A DNA stretch of 15,373 nt from an uncultured Actinomycetes bacterium (lineage in GTDB: Bacteria; Actinomycetota; Actinomycetes; S36-B12): the NCBI GenBank assembly GCA_937902285.1, contig CALGTB010000247.1, positions 1-15,373 of the forward strand, given 5' to 3'. This document shows, one piece after another, positions 7,919 through 14,057 of this stretch (the stretch's first letter is position 1; the number at the start of each line of letters is the position of its first letter). Made by a program: the position numbers and the translations under genes. The notes beneath the pieces were generated by a model. That model worked only from the letters and a program-made list of their open reading frames with translations, was not told where the DNA came from and made no database searches.

Positions 7919-8197
7919 CTACGACCCGCCTGCCACTGCCGGGATGATCGAGATGCTCGACCCGTCCGGAGTCGGAGTCGCGAGATCCTCGAGGAAGCGC
8001 ACGTCGTCGTCGTTGACGTAGACGTTGACGAAACGGCGGAGCCGACCCGTGTCGTCGAGGACGCGTGCTCCGATGCCGGGGTACTGGGCGTCGAGGCTGG
8101 CGAGGGCGTCGGCCAGGGTCGCCCCCTCGACGGTGACGTCGGCCACGCCACCGGTGTAGGTGCGCAGGATGGTCGGGACCTTGACGGCGATGCTCAT
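7919..8197 (-). CDS. metO: CysO/MoaD/ThiS-like sulfur carrier protein, probable MetO
   Basis: This 92-residue beta-grasp protein is closely similar in layout to mycobacterial CysO: PTILR near residue 8, RRFVNVYVNDDDVRF at 54-68, and a C-terminal IIPAVAGG. Such proteins are adenylated at the C-terminal glycine, converted to a thiocarboxylate, and hand sulfur to a PLP enzyme. Here Gly90-Gly91 is followed by one extra residue, Ser92, so a JAMM-type protease (Mec+-like) would have to expose the Gly-Gly. Its ATG overlaps the stop of the threonine synthase-like gene (ATGA), and both lie under one SAM riboswitch. That context points to homocysteine and methionine synthesis rather than cysteine, as described for the MetM/MetO pair of Streptomyces. 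No adenylating enzyme or protease is in the window. The long in-frame reading upstream is shadow of the enzyme gene. Confidence 0.87.
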   Translation of the reverse strand: MSIAVKVPTILRTYTGGVADVTVEGATLADALASLDAQYPGIGARVLDDTGRLRRFVNVYVNDDDVRFLEDLATPTPDGSSISIIPAVAGGS

Positions 8198-9447
8198 GGT
8201 GTCACCTCGGAGTAGGCGGTCTCGAAGTCGTCGAATGACGGCGAGATCGTGAATGTGGGCTGGGACGTGGGTGCCACGGCGTCGAGGGTCTTCAGCCCAT
8301 CGCCGGTGTTCAGCAGGACGACTTCGGCAGCCGGATCGATCGCGCCCTCGGCGAGCAGCTTGCGGTACGTGGCGACGACGACGCCCCCGGCCGTCTCGGC
8401 GAAGATGCCCTCCGTCCGGGCCAGGAGCGTGATGCCCTCGACGACCTCGGCATCCGACACGTCGGCGATCGCTCCCCCCGTGCGGCGCACGACGTCCAGC
8501 GCGTAGGGCCCGTCGGCAGGGTTGCCGATCGCCAGTGACTTGGCGATGGTGTCCGGCTTGACGGGCCGGATGACGTCGTGGCCGGCCCGGAAGGCCTGCG
8601 ACACCGGCGAGCAGCCCGTCGCCTGGGCCCCGAACACCTGGTAGGGCGTGTCGGCGACCAGGCCGAGTCCGACGAACTCGCGGAAGGCCTTGTCGACCTT
8701 GGTGAGCAGCGAGCCGGACGCCACCGGCGACACCACCGCCTCGGGCAGCCGCCAGCCGAGCTGCTCGGCGATCTCGAAGCCGACGGTCTTGCTGCCCTCG
8801 GCGTAGTAGGGCCGCAGGTTGACGTTGACGAAGCCCCAGTCGCGGGCGGCTGCCACCTCGCAGCACAGTCGGTTGACGTCGTCGTAGTTGCCGTGGATGG
8901 CGACCAGCGTGCCCCCGTACACGGCGGTCGTCACGATCTTCCCCGCCTCGAGGTTGGAGGGGACGAAGACGACCGACTTGAGGCCCGCCCGCGCGGCGGC
9001 CGCGGCCACCGCGTTCGCGAGGTTGCCGGTGGAAGCACAGGCGATGGTGTCGTATCCGAGGCGACGGGCGTTCTCGAGCGCGACGGCCACGACGCGGTCC
9101 TTGAACGAGTGGGTCGGGTTGCCAGAGTCGTCCTTGACCCACACCGCCCTCGCTCCGAGGGCCGCAGCCAGGTTGTCGGCGCGCACGAGCCGGGTGAGCC
9201 CCGGCTGCAGCCCGGGACGGCCGCCGGCACCGGGGACGACGGGCAGGAGGGCCTCGTAGCGCCACATCGACGTGGGGCCCGCCTCGATGTCGGCTCGGGT
9301 CACCTGTGCTGGCGCATAGGCCACCTCGAGGGGCCCGAAGCACTCGACACAGGCGTAGCTGGCGTCGAGTTCGGTGATGGCGTCGCATTCACGGCACTTC
9401 AGCGCGTAGGCAGCGCCGAGCGACGGAGCGGTGGTCTGACTGGTCAT
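8194..9447 (-). CDS. metM: Threonine synthase-like PLP enzyme, probable MetM-type homocysteine synthase
   Basis: This 417-residue fold-type II PLP enzyme would usually be annotated as threonine synthase (thrC). An N-terminal zinc ribbon has Cys18, Cys21, Cys33 and Cys36. Lys116 in NPTHSFKDR forms the Schiff base, STGNLA at 139-144 is the phosphate or substrate loop, and LLNTGDG at 378-384 lies near the pyridine ring. Classical threonine synthase converts O-phosphohomoserine to threonine. A paralogue found in Streptomyces (MetM) uses the same substrate with a thiocarboxylated carrier to make homocysteine. The two clues for the second activity are the overlapping sulfur carrier gene and the SAM riboswitch in the leader; threonine synthesis has no obvious reason for SAM control. 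Sequence alone does not exclude threonine synthase activity. ATG 9447 follows an AGAGAGG ribosome site seven bases upstream. Confidence 0.88.
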   Translation of the reverse strand: MTSQTTAPSLGAAYALKCRECDAITELDASYACVECFGPLEVAYAPAQVTRADIEAGPTSMWRYEALLPVVPGAGGRPGLQPGLTRLVRADNLAAALGARAVWVKDDSGNPTHSFKDRVVAVALENARRLGYDTIACASTGNLANAVAAAAARAGLKSVVFVPSNLEAGKIVTTAVYGGTLVAIHGNYDDVNRLCCEVAAARDWGFVNVNLRPYYAEGSKTVGFEIAEQLGWRLPEAVVSPVASGSLLTKVDKAFREFVGLGLVADTPYQVFGAQATGCSPVSQAFRAGHDVIRPVKPDTIAKSLAIGNPADGPYALDVVRRTGGAIADVSDAEVVEGITLLARTEGIFAETAGGVVVATYRKLLAEGAIDPAAEVVLLNTGDGLKTLDAVAPTSQPTFTISPSFDDFETAYSEVTP

Positions 9448-9462
9448 GACGAGGCCTCTCTT

Positions 9463-9584
9463 CTCATCTTCCCTGGTTCTCAGGTCGGAATTGGCACCAC
9501 GTTCGGGTGGCCTCGCAGGACGAGATTCACCGAAAAGGTTGCCGGGGCTTCAACGGGCCGTATCCCTCTGCCCCTCTGGATGAG
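9463..9584 (-). ncRNA. SAM-I (S-box) riboswitch
   Basis: Read on the minus strand, the aptamer opens with CTCATCCAGAG and closes with GATGAG, giving P1 (9579-9584 with 9463-9468). The conserved core is present: AGAGGGA, then GGCCCGTTGAAGCCCCGG followed by CAACC (kink-turn and pseudoknot partners), and later GGTGCCAATTCC. P2 pairs GGGGC with GCCCC, P3 carries an inner CTCG/CGAG hairpin, and P4 is CCTG-AGAA-CAGG-like. S-box RNAs bind S-adenosylmethionine and switch genes off. Only 15 bases separate P1 from the start codon, too few for a terminator, so control is most likely on translation, with P1 next to the ribosome site. It identifies the downstream pair as methionine/SAM-related. Confidence 0.93.
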
Positions 9585-9602
9585 GTATTCAGTTATGGCC
9601 GG

Positions 9603-9633
9603 AATGTAACCACACCGGCGGCGAAGCGGGCAA
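9603..9633 (-). promoter_or_regulatory. Putative promoter of the riboswitch-controlled operon
   Basis: On the minus strand, TTGCCC (9633-9628) and TACATT (9608-9603) are separated by 19 bases, slightly long. The expected start lies about 10-15 bases before the first aptamer base, as needed for the full riboswitch to be transcribed. Confidence 0.4.
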
Positions 9634-9635
9634 AC

Positions 9636-9651
9636 CGCCCCTTCGGGGGTG
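9636..9651 (-). terminator. Weak hairpin with CGAA loop, possible terminator after the sulfotransferase gene
   Basis: On the minus strand, CACCCC-CGAA-GGGGCG forms a six-base stem (one G-U pair) followed by GGTTTG. It lies between the sulfotransferase operon and the promoter of the riboswitch operon, where a terminator would be expected. The stem is short and the T-run poor. Confidence 0.35.
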
Positions 9652-9660
9652 CCCGGCGAC

Positions 9661-9728
9661 GAGGTCAGTCGGGGATCGTGACGCCGGCTGCGACGAGGTC
9701 AGTCGGGGATCGTGACGCCGGCTGCGAC
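9661..9728. repeat. Perfect 34-bp tandem duplication at the sulfotransferase 3' end
   Basis: Bases 9661-9694 are repeated exactly at 9695-9728. The unit starts GAGGTCAGTCGGGGATCGTG and carries the last codons and stop of the sulfotransferase gene. The working stop is in the copy nearer the gene; the second copy is untranslated. The unit is not a multiple of three and no third copy exists. Confidence 0.95.
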
Positions 9729-10586
9729 GAGTCGCTCGCACGCCTCGGCGTACTGCCGGTCGATGCGCCGGCAGGTGTCCTCGTCGAAGTCGCTGCGCCA
9801 CCGTCCGGGGTGCATCCCCGCGGCAGTGACGTTCGCGTCGAACCACGCCACCATGCCGGCATCGACGTCGACGCCCACGAAGGAGCACAGCGACTCGAGC
9901 ACTCCCGGCCTGTCGCGAACGACGAGGTCGATCAACTGGATCGTCAGCACCCGGCCGGGCCGGCATCGGGCCACGGCCTTGTGCGTGCGCAGCATGCGCT
10001 GCTCCCACTGCGACAGCGCCTCGAACGGGTTGCCGGGGCCGAAGTCCTGGCTCGCGAACGACGCTGCCACGTCACGTCCGTCCCGGGTCACGACGACGAC
10101 GGTCGACTGCGGGTAGATCGGCTCGACCCGGTCGGCCTTGCGGGCGTTCGCCGGAGTCGTGTCGACGAGGCGGGGCGCGTGCAGGCGGTCGGCGATGCGA
10201 TCCATGATCTCGTAGGTGAGCCGGCGGGTGGCGGTGAGCGGATCGGCGGCGAAGCTCGCCAGATACTCGTCCGTCAGCTTCTCCAGGTCGTGTCGCGACA
10301 TCGACTGGTGGAGGCCCACGTTCTCGGCTCGCTCGAACCAGCGATGCAGCAGTCGGTCGACGGCGAGTCGGGCCGAGGCCTCCGCCAGGTCGGATCCCGG
10401 ATCCTTCGTTCCCGCGGCGAGCGCATCGGCCAGCCCGTCGTTGCCGGCGATGAAGCGCACCTCCATCGGGCGGCTCAGCGTCAGCGCGGGGTGATGGTCG
10501 AGCAGGTGCCCGACGATGGTCGAACCGCTGCGGCCGGTGCCGCCCACGAGGATCGGGCGGGCGCGGCCATCTGCGTGGTCAGTCAT
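9699..10586 (-). CDS. Sulfotransferase family protein (PAPS-dependent)
   Basis: The protein is 295 residues. The 5'-phosphosulfate loop is GGTGRSGST at 15-23, and the 3'-phosphate motif is VVVVTRDGRDVAASF at 163-177 with Arg168 and Ser176. Both bind 3'-phosphoadenosine 5'-phosphosulfate in the Sulfotransfer_1/3 families, and a basic or acidic residue pair follows the P-loop. Such enzymes put sulfate on glycolipids, carbohydrates or small alcohols; the acceptor is unknown. It is the last gene of a minus-strand run beginning with the metal transporter, 20 bases after the GroES-like gene. The ribosome site is GGCGAGG, rather far (11 bases) from ATG 10586. Its last ten residues are encoded within a duplicated 34-bp unit. 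The C-terminal part is rich in acidic residues and otherwise unremarkable. Confidence 0.9.
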   Translation of the reverse strand: MTDHADGRARPILVGGTGRSGSTIVGHLLDHHPALTLSRPMEVRFIAGNDGLADALAAGTKDPGSDLAEASARLAVDRLLHRWFERAENVGLHQSMSRHDLEKLTDEYLASFAADPLTATRRLTYEIMDRIADRLHAPRLVDTTPANARKADRVEPIYPQSTVVVVTRDGRDVAASFASQDFGPGNPFEALSQWEQRMLRTHKAVARCRPGRVLTIQLIDLVVRDRPGVLESLCSFVGVDVDAGMVAWFDANVTAAGMHPGRWRSDFDEDTCRRIDRQYAEACERLVAAGVTIPD

Positions 10587-10606
10587 CGTGGGGGGATCCT
10601 CGCCGC

Positions 10607-11005
10607 TCAGAGGTAGAGGCCGGTGCCGGCGGTGCTGTGCCGATCAGCAGCCACCGCGTGGATGTCGCGCTCGCGCAGCAGCACATAGTCGACGCCCTGC
10701 AGCTCCACCTGGCCGCGGTCCTCGGGCTCGAACAGCACCCGGTCGCCCAGCTCGATGGTGCGCACGTTGGGTCCGGTGGCGACCACCTTCGCCCAGGCCA
10801 GCCGCCGGCCCACCTGCGCCGTCACGGGGATCACGATGCCGCCCAGCGAGCGCCGCTCGCGGGAGTCGGTGTCCTCGCGCACCAGCACGCGGTCATGCAG
10901 GAGCTTGATCGGCACGGAGCCGTCGAGGTTCGGGGTCGTGTCGGGAGTGTCGGACGCCGGCAACGTGACCTGGTCGGAGTCGTGGAGGGCCGTCACGTCG
11001 GTCAC
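10607..11005 (-). CDS. GroES-like (Cpn10-fold) protein with terminal extensions
   Basis: This 132-residue protein is longer than the usual GroES of about 97. Residues 31-119 match the Cpn10 fold: IKLLHDRVLVRED at 33-45, a mobile-loop-like RRSLGGIVIP at 51-60, then VVATGPNVRTIELGDRVLF and VDYVLLRERDIHAV at 105-118. There are 30 extra residues in front and 13 behind (DRHSTAGTGLYL-type tail). No groEL gene is adjacent. It may be an accessory co-chaperone or a Cpn10-fold protein with another role. The GTG start at 11005 overlaps the stop of the DUF3618 gene (GTGA), so the two are translationally coupled. The retained Gly-Gly-Ile-Val in the mobile loop would allow contact with a chaperonin ring, but this is inference. 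Confidence 0.82.
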   Translation of the reverse strand: MTDVTALHDSDQVTLPASDTPDTTPNLDGSVPIKLLHDRVLVREDTDSRERRSLGGIVIPVTAQVGRRLAWAKVVATGPNVRTIELGDRVLFEPEDRGQVELQGVDYVLLRERDIHAVAADRHSTAGTGLYL

Positions 11006-11283
11006 TCGCTGCGACGGCCGCGCCGGATGATGCGAAGCGCGACGAAGCCGATGACCACGGCGCCGACGATGGCGACCCGCTCGGGGCGCACCCCGCCGAA
11101 CTCGTCGGTGAAGAACCCGGTCACGGCACGGCCACCGCGGCGCACCAGGGCCCCCGGGGTCGTCTCGGCCTTCAGCTCGGCCAGCGTGGCGACGAGCTCC
11201 TCACGGGCCGCGGCGATCTCGGCCTGCAGGTCGACGACCGAGGGGGGCGTTGACGGAGCGGGGGCGGGCGAGGAGGTCGACAT
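11002..11283 (-). CDS. DUF3618-type small membrane-anchored protein
   Basis: The 93-residue protein has a Pro/Ser-rich N-terminus (2-14) and a helical, probably coiled-coil stretch DLQAEIAAAREELVATLAEL (18-37), the DUF3618 hallmark. A linker follows, then one transmembrane segment at 69-86 and a basic tail RRGRR. DUF3618 proteins are common in actinobacteria and of unknown function; an anchored cytoplasmic helix is all that can be said. ATG 11283 lies 11 bases after the permease stop with no Shine-Dalgarno. The minus strand reads TAGTCT eight bases before the ATG, a possible -10 box of an internal, near-leaderless promoter that includes the permease stop codon. The gene's stop overlaps the GroES-like start. 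Confidence 0.83.
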   Translation of the reverse strand: MSTSSPAPAPSTPPSVVDLQAEIAAAREELVATLAELKAETTPGALVRRGGRAVTGFFTDEFGGVRPERVAIVGAVVIGFVALRIIRRGRRSE

Positions 11284-11294
11284 GGGACGCAAGA

Positions 11295-12170
11295 CTACGC
11301 CGCCTTCTCCGCCAGCAGGTCCTCGGAGTGGCTGTCGAGTCCGGACGAGCGCCGCAGCCCGCGTCCGCCGGTGGCCGCGAGGACGACGATGAACAGCGCC
11401 GCGCCCACGAGCACGATCATCGTTCCGGACGGCACGCCCGCGTAGTAGCTGAGGTACATGCCGATCAGGCCGCACAGGGTGCCGATGACCGTGCTGTAGG
11501 CGAGCATCCGTCCGAACGAGTCGGTGAGCATCCGGGCGATCACGGCCGGGATGACGAGCATGGCCGCCACGAGGGTGACGCCGATGACGGTGAGGGTCGC
11601 CAGGATCGCCAGCGAGAGGACGACCATGAGCGCGGCCTCGACCCGACCCACGTTGACTCCCGACACGGCAGCCACATCGGGATCGAAGGTGCTGAACAGG
11701 AGCGCCCGGTAGCGCAGCAGCACGAACGCCGCAGTCAGGAGCGAGACGCCCACCAGGCCGACGATCTGCATCGACGTGATGCCCAGGATGCTCCCGAAGA
11801 GCGCGTTGTCGAACGACGGCCCGCTCGTGCCGAACTTGGCGAACAGGGCCACACCCAGGGCGAACGACGCGATCGTGATCACCCCGATGGCGGCGTCGGC
11901 GCCGACCCGGCTGCGCTTGGTCACGGCCGTGATCGCCAGCGCCGACGCGATCCCCCACAGTCCCGCGCCGATGGCATAGAACTGGGCCGCGAACAGCTGC
12001 ATGGCGGCGAATCCGCCGAAGATGGAGTGCGACAGTCCGTGGCCGATGTAGCTCATCCCGCGCAGGACGATGTAGACGCCGATGAGCCCGAGCAGCGCGC
12101 CGGACAGGCTGGCGACGAACAGGCCCTTCTGGAAGAAGGCGTAGCCGAGGGGCTCGAGGAGCGTCTCCAT
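11295..12170 (-). CDS. znuB: Metal (Zn/Mn) ABC transporter permease, ABC-3/ZnuB family
   Basis: This 291-residue integral membrane protein has about eight or nine hydrophobic segments. The start is METLLEPLGYAFFQKGL, followed by the family signature YIVLRGMSYIGHGLSHSIFGG at 33-53, with the His pair common in zinc and manganese permeases. A cytoplasmic tail (LDSHSEDLLAEKAA) ends the protein. It forms the channel for the metal delivered by the binding lipoprotein and is powered by the adjacent ATPase. ATG 12170 is one base after the ATPase stop (TGACATG), so the genes are coupled. The longer in-frame reading upstream is shadow of the ATPase gene. Zinc is favoured over manganese because of the Zur-like box at the operon start. 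Confidence 0.92.
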   Translation of the reverse strand: METLLEPLGYAFFQKGLFVASLSGALLGLIGVYIVLRGMSYIGHGLSHSIFGGFAAMQLFAAQFYAIGAGLWGIASALAITAVTKRSRVGADAAIGVITIASFALGVALFAKFGTSGPSFDNALFGSILGITSMQIVGLVGVSLLTAAFVLLRYRALLFSTFDPDVAAVSGVNVGRVEAALMVVLSLAILATLTVIGVTLVAAMLVIPAVIARMLTDSFGRMLAYSTVIGTLCGLIGMYLSYYAGVPSGTMIVLVGAALFIVVLAATGGRGLRRSSGLDSHSEDLLAEKAA

Positions 12171-12171
12171 G

Positions 12172-12957
12172 TCAGGGCCGCGCCCCGGGGACGTAGGTCG
12201 AGGGCGCCTCGTCCACGACCACCCGCATGCCCAGGTGCTCGAGCACCTCCATGCGCGCGCCGAAGGTGAGCTCGAGCACTGAGGGCGTGATGACCTCGCG
12301 CGGAGCCCCGTCCGCCACGATGCGGTGGTTGACGCACACGAGGTGCGGCAGGTGTGCAGCCATGCCGTTGAGGTCATGGGTCGTCAGGACGATGGCCACG
12401 CCGTCCTCGTGCAGGTCGGCGAGCAGGTGCAGGATGTCGTGCCGCGTCGACACGTCGACGCCGCTCGTCGGCTCGTCCATGAGAAGGACCTGGGGCTGGC
12501 GCAGGAGGGCTCGGGCCAGGAACATCCGCTGCTGCTGGCCGCCCGACAGCTCGCGGATGTGCCGCTGCGACAGGTCGCCGATGCCGAGGCGCTCGAGGAC
12601 CTCGCCGACGCTGGCCTTCTCCTGGGCACTGGCCCACGGCAGTCGTCGGCCGGACCTGCGGGACATGAGGACGCACTCGAACACGGTGACCGGGAAGTTC
12701 CAGTTGACCGTCTCGAGCTGAGGCACGTAGGCGACGCGGAGTCCGGGCTGGCGCCAGACGGTGCCGGCCACCGGGGCGAGGGTCTCCAGGAGCAGCCTCA
12801 GCAGGGTGGTCTTGCCCGCCCCCGACGGTCCGACGATGCCGGTGAACTGATCTTCATGTACGTGGAACGACACGTCCTCGAGGACCCGATGGCGGCCGTA
12901 GCTCGCGTCCACGCCGTCGAGGCGGATCAGCTCCGGCCCGACCCCCGTGCCGGTCAC
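12172..12957 (-). CDS. znuC: Metal (Zn/Mn) ABC transporter ATP-binding protein
   Basis: The 261-residue protein has all ABC ATPase motifs: Walker A GPSGAGKTT at 43-51, Q-loop Gln80, signature LSGGQQQR at 137-144, Walker B VLLMDEP at 157-163 and switch His194 (TTHD). YVPQLETVNWNFPVTVFECVLMSR at about 77-100 is typical of the zinc/manganese branch. The ATPase drives import through the overlapping permease. The start is GTG 12957, 13 bases after the binding-protein stop. The ribosome site is weak (TAGG), so an internal GTG a few codons on is possible. The C-terminal 40 residues after the H-loop region (REVITPSVLELTFG) follow the normal family layout. Confidence 0.93.
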   Translation of the reverse strand: MTGTGVGPELIRLDGVDASYGRHRVLEDVSFHVHEDQFTGIVGPSGAGKTTLLRLLLETLAPVAGTVWRQPGLRVAYVPQLETVNWNFPVTVFECVLMSRRSGRRLPWASAQEKASVGEVLERLGIGDLSQRHIRELSGGQQQRMFLARALLRQPQVLLMDEPTSGVDVSTRHDILHLLADLHEDGVAIVLTTHDLNGMAAHLPHLVCVNHRIVADGAPREVITPSVLELTFGARMEVLEHLGMRVVVDEAPSTYVPGARP

Positions 12958-12970
12958 GCGCCTAGAGCCG

Positions 12971-13969
12971 TCACTGCGGGTAGACCGCGTTGTCGGGGAG
13001 CGTCGCTGTGATGTCGATGGCGTCGAGCTGGGTCGGGGTGCCGCCGAGCCCCTCGATCATGGTGCGGTAGTTGTACTTCATGAGGCCCAGCCACGAGTGA
13101 TTGGGCTCGCCGGGCGCGTCCGGGAGGTCGTCGTCGCGCAGCGAGTCCTCGTAGCGGGCGCCCGTCGCACGCCCGATCTCCTCGAGGACGGCGGACGGGA
13201 ACACCTCGGAGCCGAAGATGGTCGGAACCTTCTGGGCCGTCACCTGGTCGATGAGGTCGGCCACCTCGGCCGGCGTCGGATCGGAGAAGTTCTTGGGCTG
13301 CAGCGCCCCGATGACCGTCCAGCCGAAGTTCTTCGCGAAGTAGGCGTAGGCATCGTGGTAGGTGAGCAGCTTGAGGTTGCCCGGCGGCACCGTCTGCTGG
13401 TCGGCCTTCATGGCCTCGGCCAGCTCGGTCGCCTTGGCCTCGAAGGTGGTGAAGTTGGTGGCGTAGTACGAGGCGTTGTCGGGGTCGAGCGCGCTCAGCT
13501 CGTCGCGGATCACGCCGGCGTACTCGATGGCGTAGTACGGGTCCGTCCACAGGTGCGGATTGGGCTTCCCCTCCTCGACAGGGAAGGAGAAGTCGTAGAT
13601 GTAGTCCGACTCGGGCAGCACGGTCGTGCCGATCTCGACGATCTTCGCGTCAGGCTTCATGTTCGTGGACGCCAGCTCGAGGGTCGGATCCTCGAGCTTG
13701 AGCCCGTTCACGAGGATGAGGTCGGCCGTGCTCAGCAGCTCGGCGACCTGCGGTGCCGGCTCGAACGTGTGGCTGTTCGTGCCCTCCGGCACGATGCCCT
13801 CGATCCGCGCCCGGTCCCCCGCGATCGACGAGGCGATCGACGTGATGGGCGACACCGTCGTGGCGATCAGCGGACGCTGATCGTCGGTCTCGGATGTGGC
13901 GCTGCCGGAGCAGGCGGCCACGGATAGCATCGTGGCGAGGGCGAGGGTTCCCAGCAGTGTCGTCCGCAT
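12971..13969 (-). CDS. znuA: Metal (Zn/Mn) ABC transporter substrate-binding lipoprotein
   Basis: This 332-residue protein has a lipoprotein signal peptide (lipobox VAAC, Cys20) and belongs to the cluster 9 ZnuA/MntC family. Likely metal ligands by family alignment are His67 (NSHTFEP), His139 (NPHLWTDP) and His205 (TYHDAYAYF). A His at the third position is the zinc-type choice; manganese proteins usually have Glu there. At the fourth position, normally Asp in a DSYYSMMKYN-like motif, this protein has His291 (HSWLGLMKYN). Glu255 (FGSEVFPS) lies nearby. It captures the metal outside the membrane and delivers it to the permease. ATG 13969 follows a TAGGGT -10 box by six bases and lacks a good ribosome site, so translation is probably leaderless. 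It is the first gene of the operon. Confidence 0.93.
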   Translation of the reverse strand: MRTTLLGTLALATMLSVAACSGSATSETDDQRPLIATTVSPITSIASSIAGDRARIEGIVPEGTNSHTFEPAPQVAELLSTADLILVNGLKLEDPTLELASTNMKPDAKIVEIGTTVLPESDYIYDFSFPVEEGKPNPHLWTDPYYAIEYAGVIRDELSALDPDNASYYATNFTTFEAKATELAEAMKADQQTVPPGNLKLLTYHDAYAYFAKNFGWTVIGALQPKNFSDPTPAEVADLIDQVTAQKVPTIFGSEVFPSAVLEEIGRATGARYEDSLRDDDLPDAPGEPNHSWLGLMKYNYRTMIEGLGGTPTQLDAIDITATLPDNAVYPQ

Positions 13970-13975
13970 GATCGA

Positions 13976-14004
13976 ACCCTAAACGGGCTTTCGCGCTTCT
14001 GCAA
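13976..14004 (-). promoter_or_regulatory. Leaderless promoter of the metal transporter operon
   Basis: On the minus strand, -35 TTGCAG (14004-13999) and -10 TAGGGT (13981-13976) have an ideal 17-base spacer. The ATG follows the -10 box by six bases, so the transcript should begin at the start codon. The -35 hexamer lies within the Zur-like palindrome. Confidence 0.6.
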
Positions 14005-14014
14005 ATCATTCGCA
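14000..14014. promoter_or_regulatory. Zur-like operator (imperfect 15-bp palindrome)
   Basis: TGCAAATCATTCGCA is a near-palindrome (one pair differs) and matches the actinobacterial Zur box TGAAAATSATTTTCA at 12 of 15 positions. It overlaps the -35 of the transporter promoter and falls between likely promoter elements of the divergent peroxiredoxin gene. Zur with zinc bound would repress transport. The consensus is from general knowledge of mycobacterial and streptomycete Zur sites. Confidence 0.7.
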
Positions 14015-14018
14015 CCTG

Positions 14019-14024
14019 CATACT
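14019..14024 (+). promoter_or_regulatory. Possible -10 box of the peroxiredoxin operon
   Basis: CATACT resembles TATAAT at four of six positions and lies 33 bases before the GTG. No good -35 is visible. A short GGCC-TTTC-GGCC hairpin (14028-14039) would fall in the leader. The Zur-like box sits just upstream, so this promoter could share the control. Confidence 0.3.
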
Positions 14025-14057
14025 CGCGGCCTTTCGGCCACAGACTGAGGAGCCCGC

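Noticed and set aside
7907..7919. GCGAG-GCG-CTCGC hairpin at the sulfur carrier stop codon as a terminator
   Set aside because: The stem is five bases with a three-base loop and no T-run. It is probably chance in GC-rich DNA.
7095..8021. Long plus-strand frames opposite the kinase and other genes (also near 8578-9609, 11250-12269, 12947-13927)
   Set aside because: These are shadows typical of high-GC DNA, rich in Arg, His, Gly and Asp, with no domain, no ribosome site and a strongly supported gene on the other strand.
7919..9388. A 489-residue frame ending in the sulfur carrier
   Set aside because: The upstream part is an Arg-rich shadow of the threonine synthase-like gene. The carrier begins at 8197 with ATGA overlap and matches the full length of CysO.
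9661..9728. CRISPR-like repeat
   Set aside because: There are only two copies, directly abutting and without spacers, and the unit carries coding sequence of the sulfotransferase.
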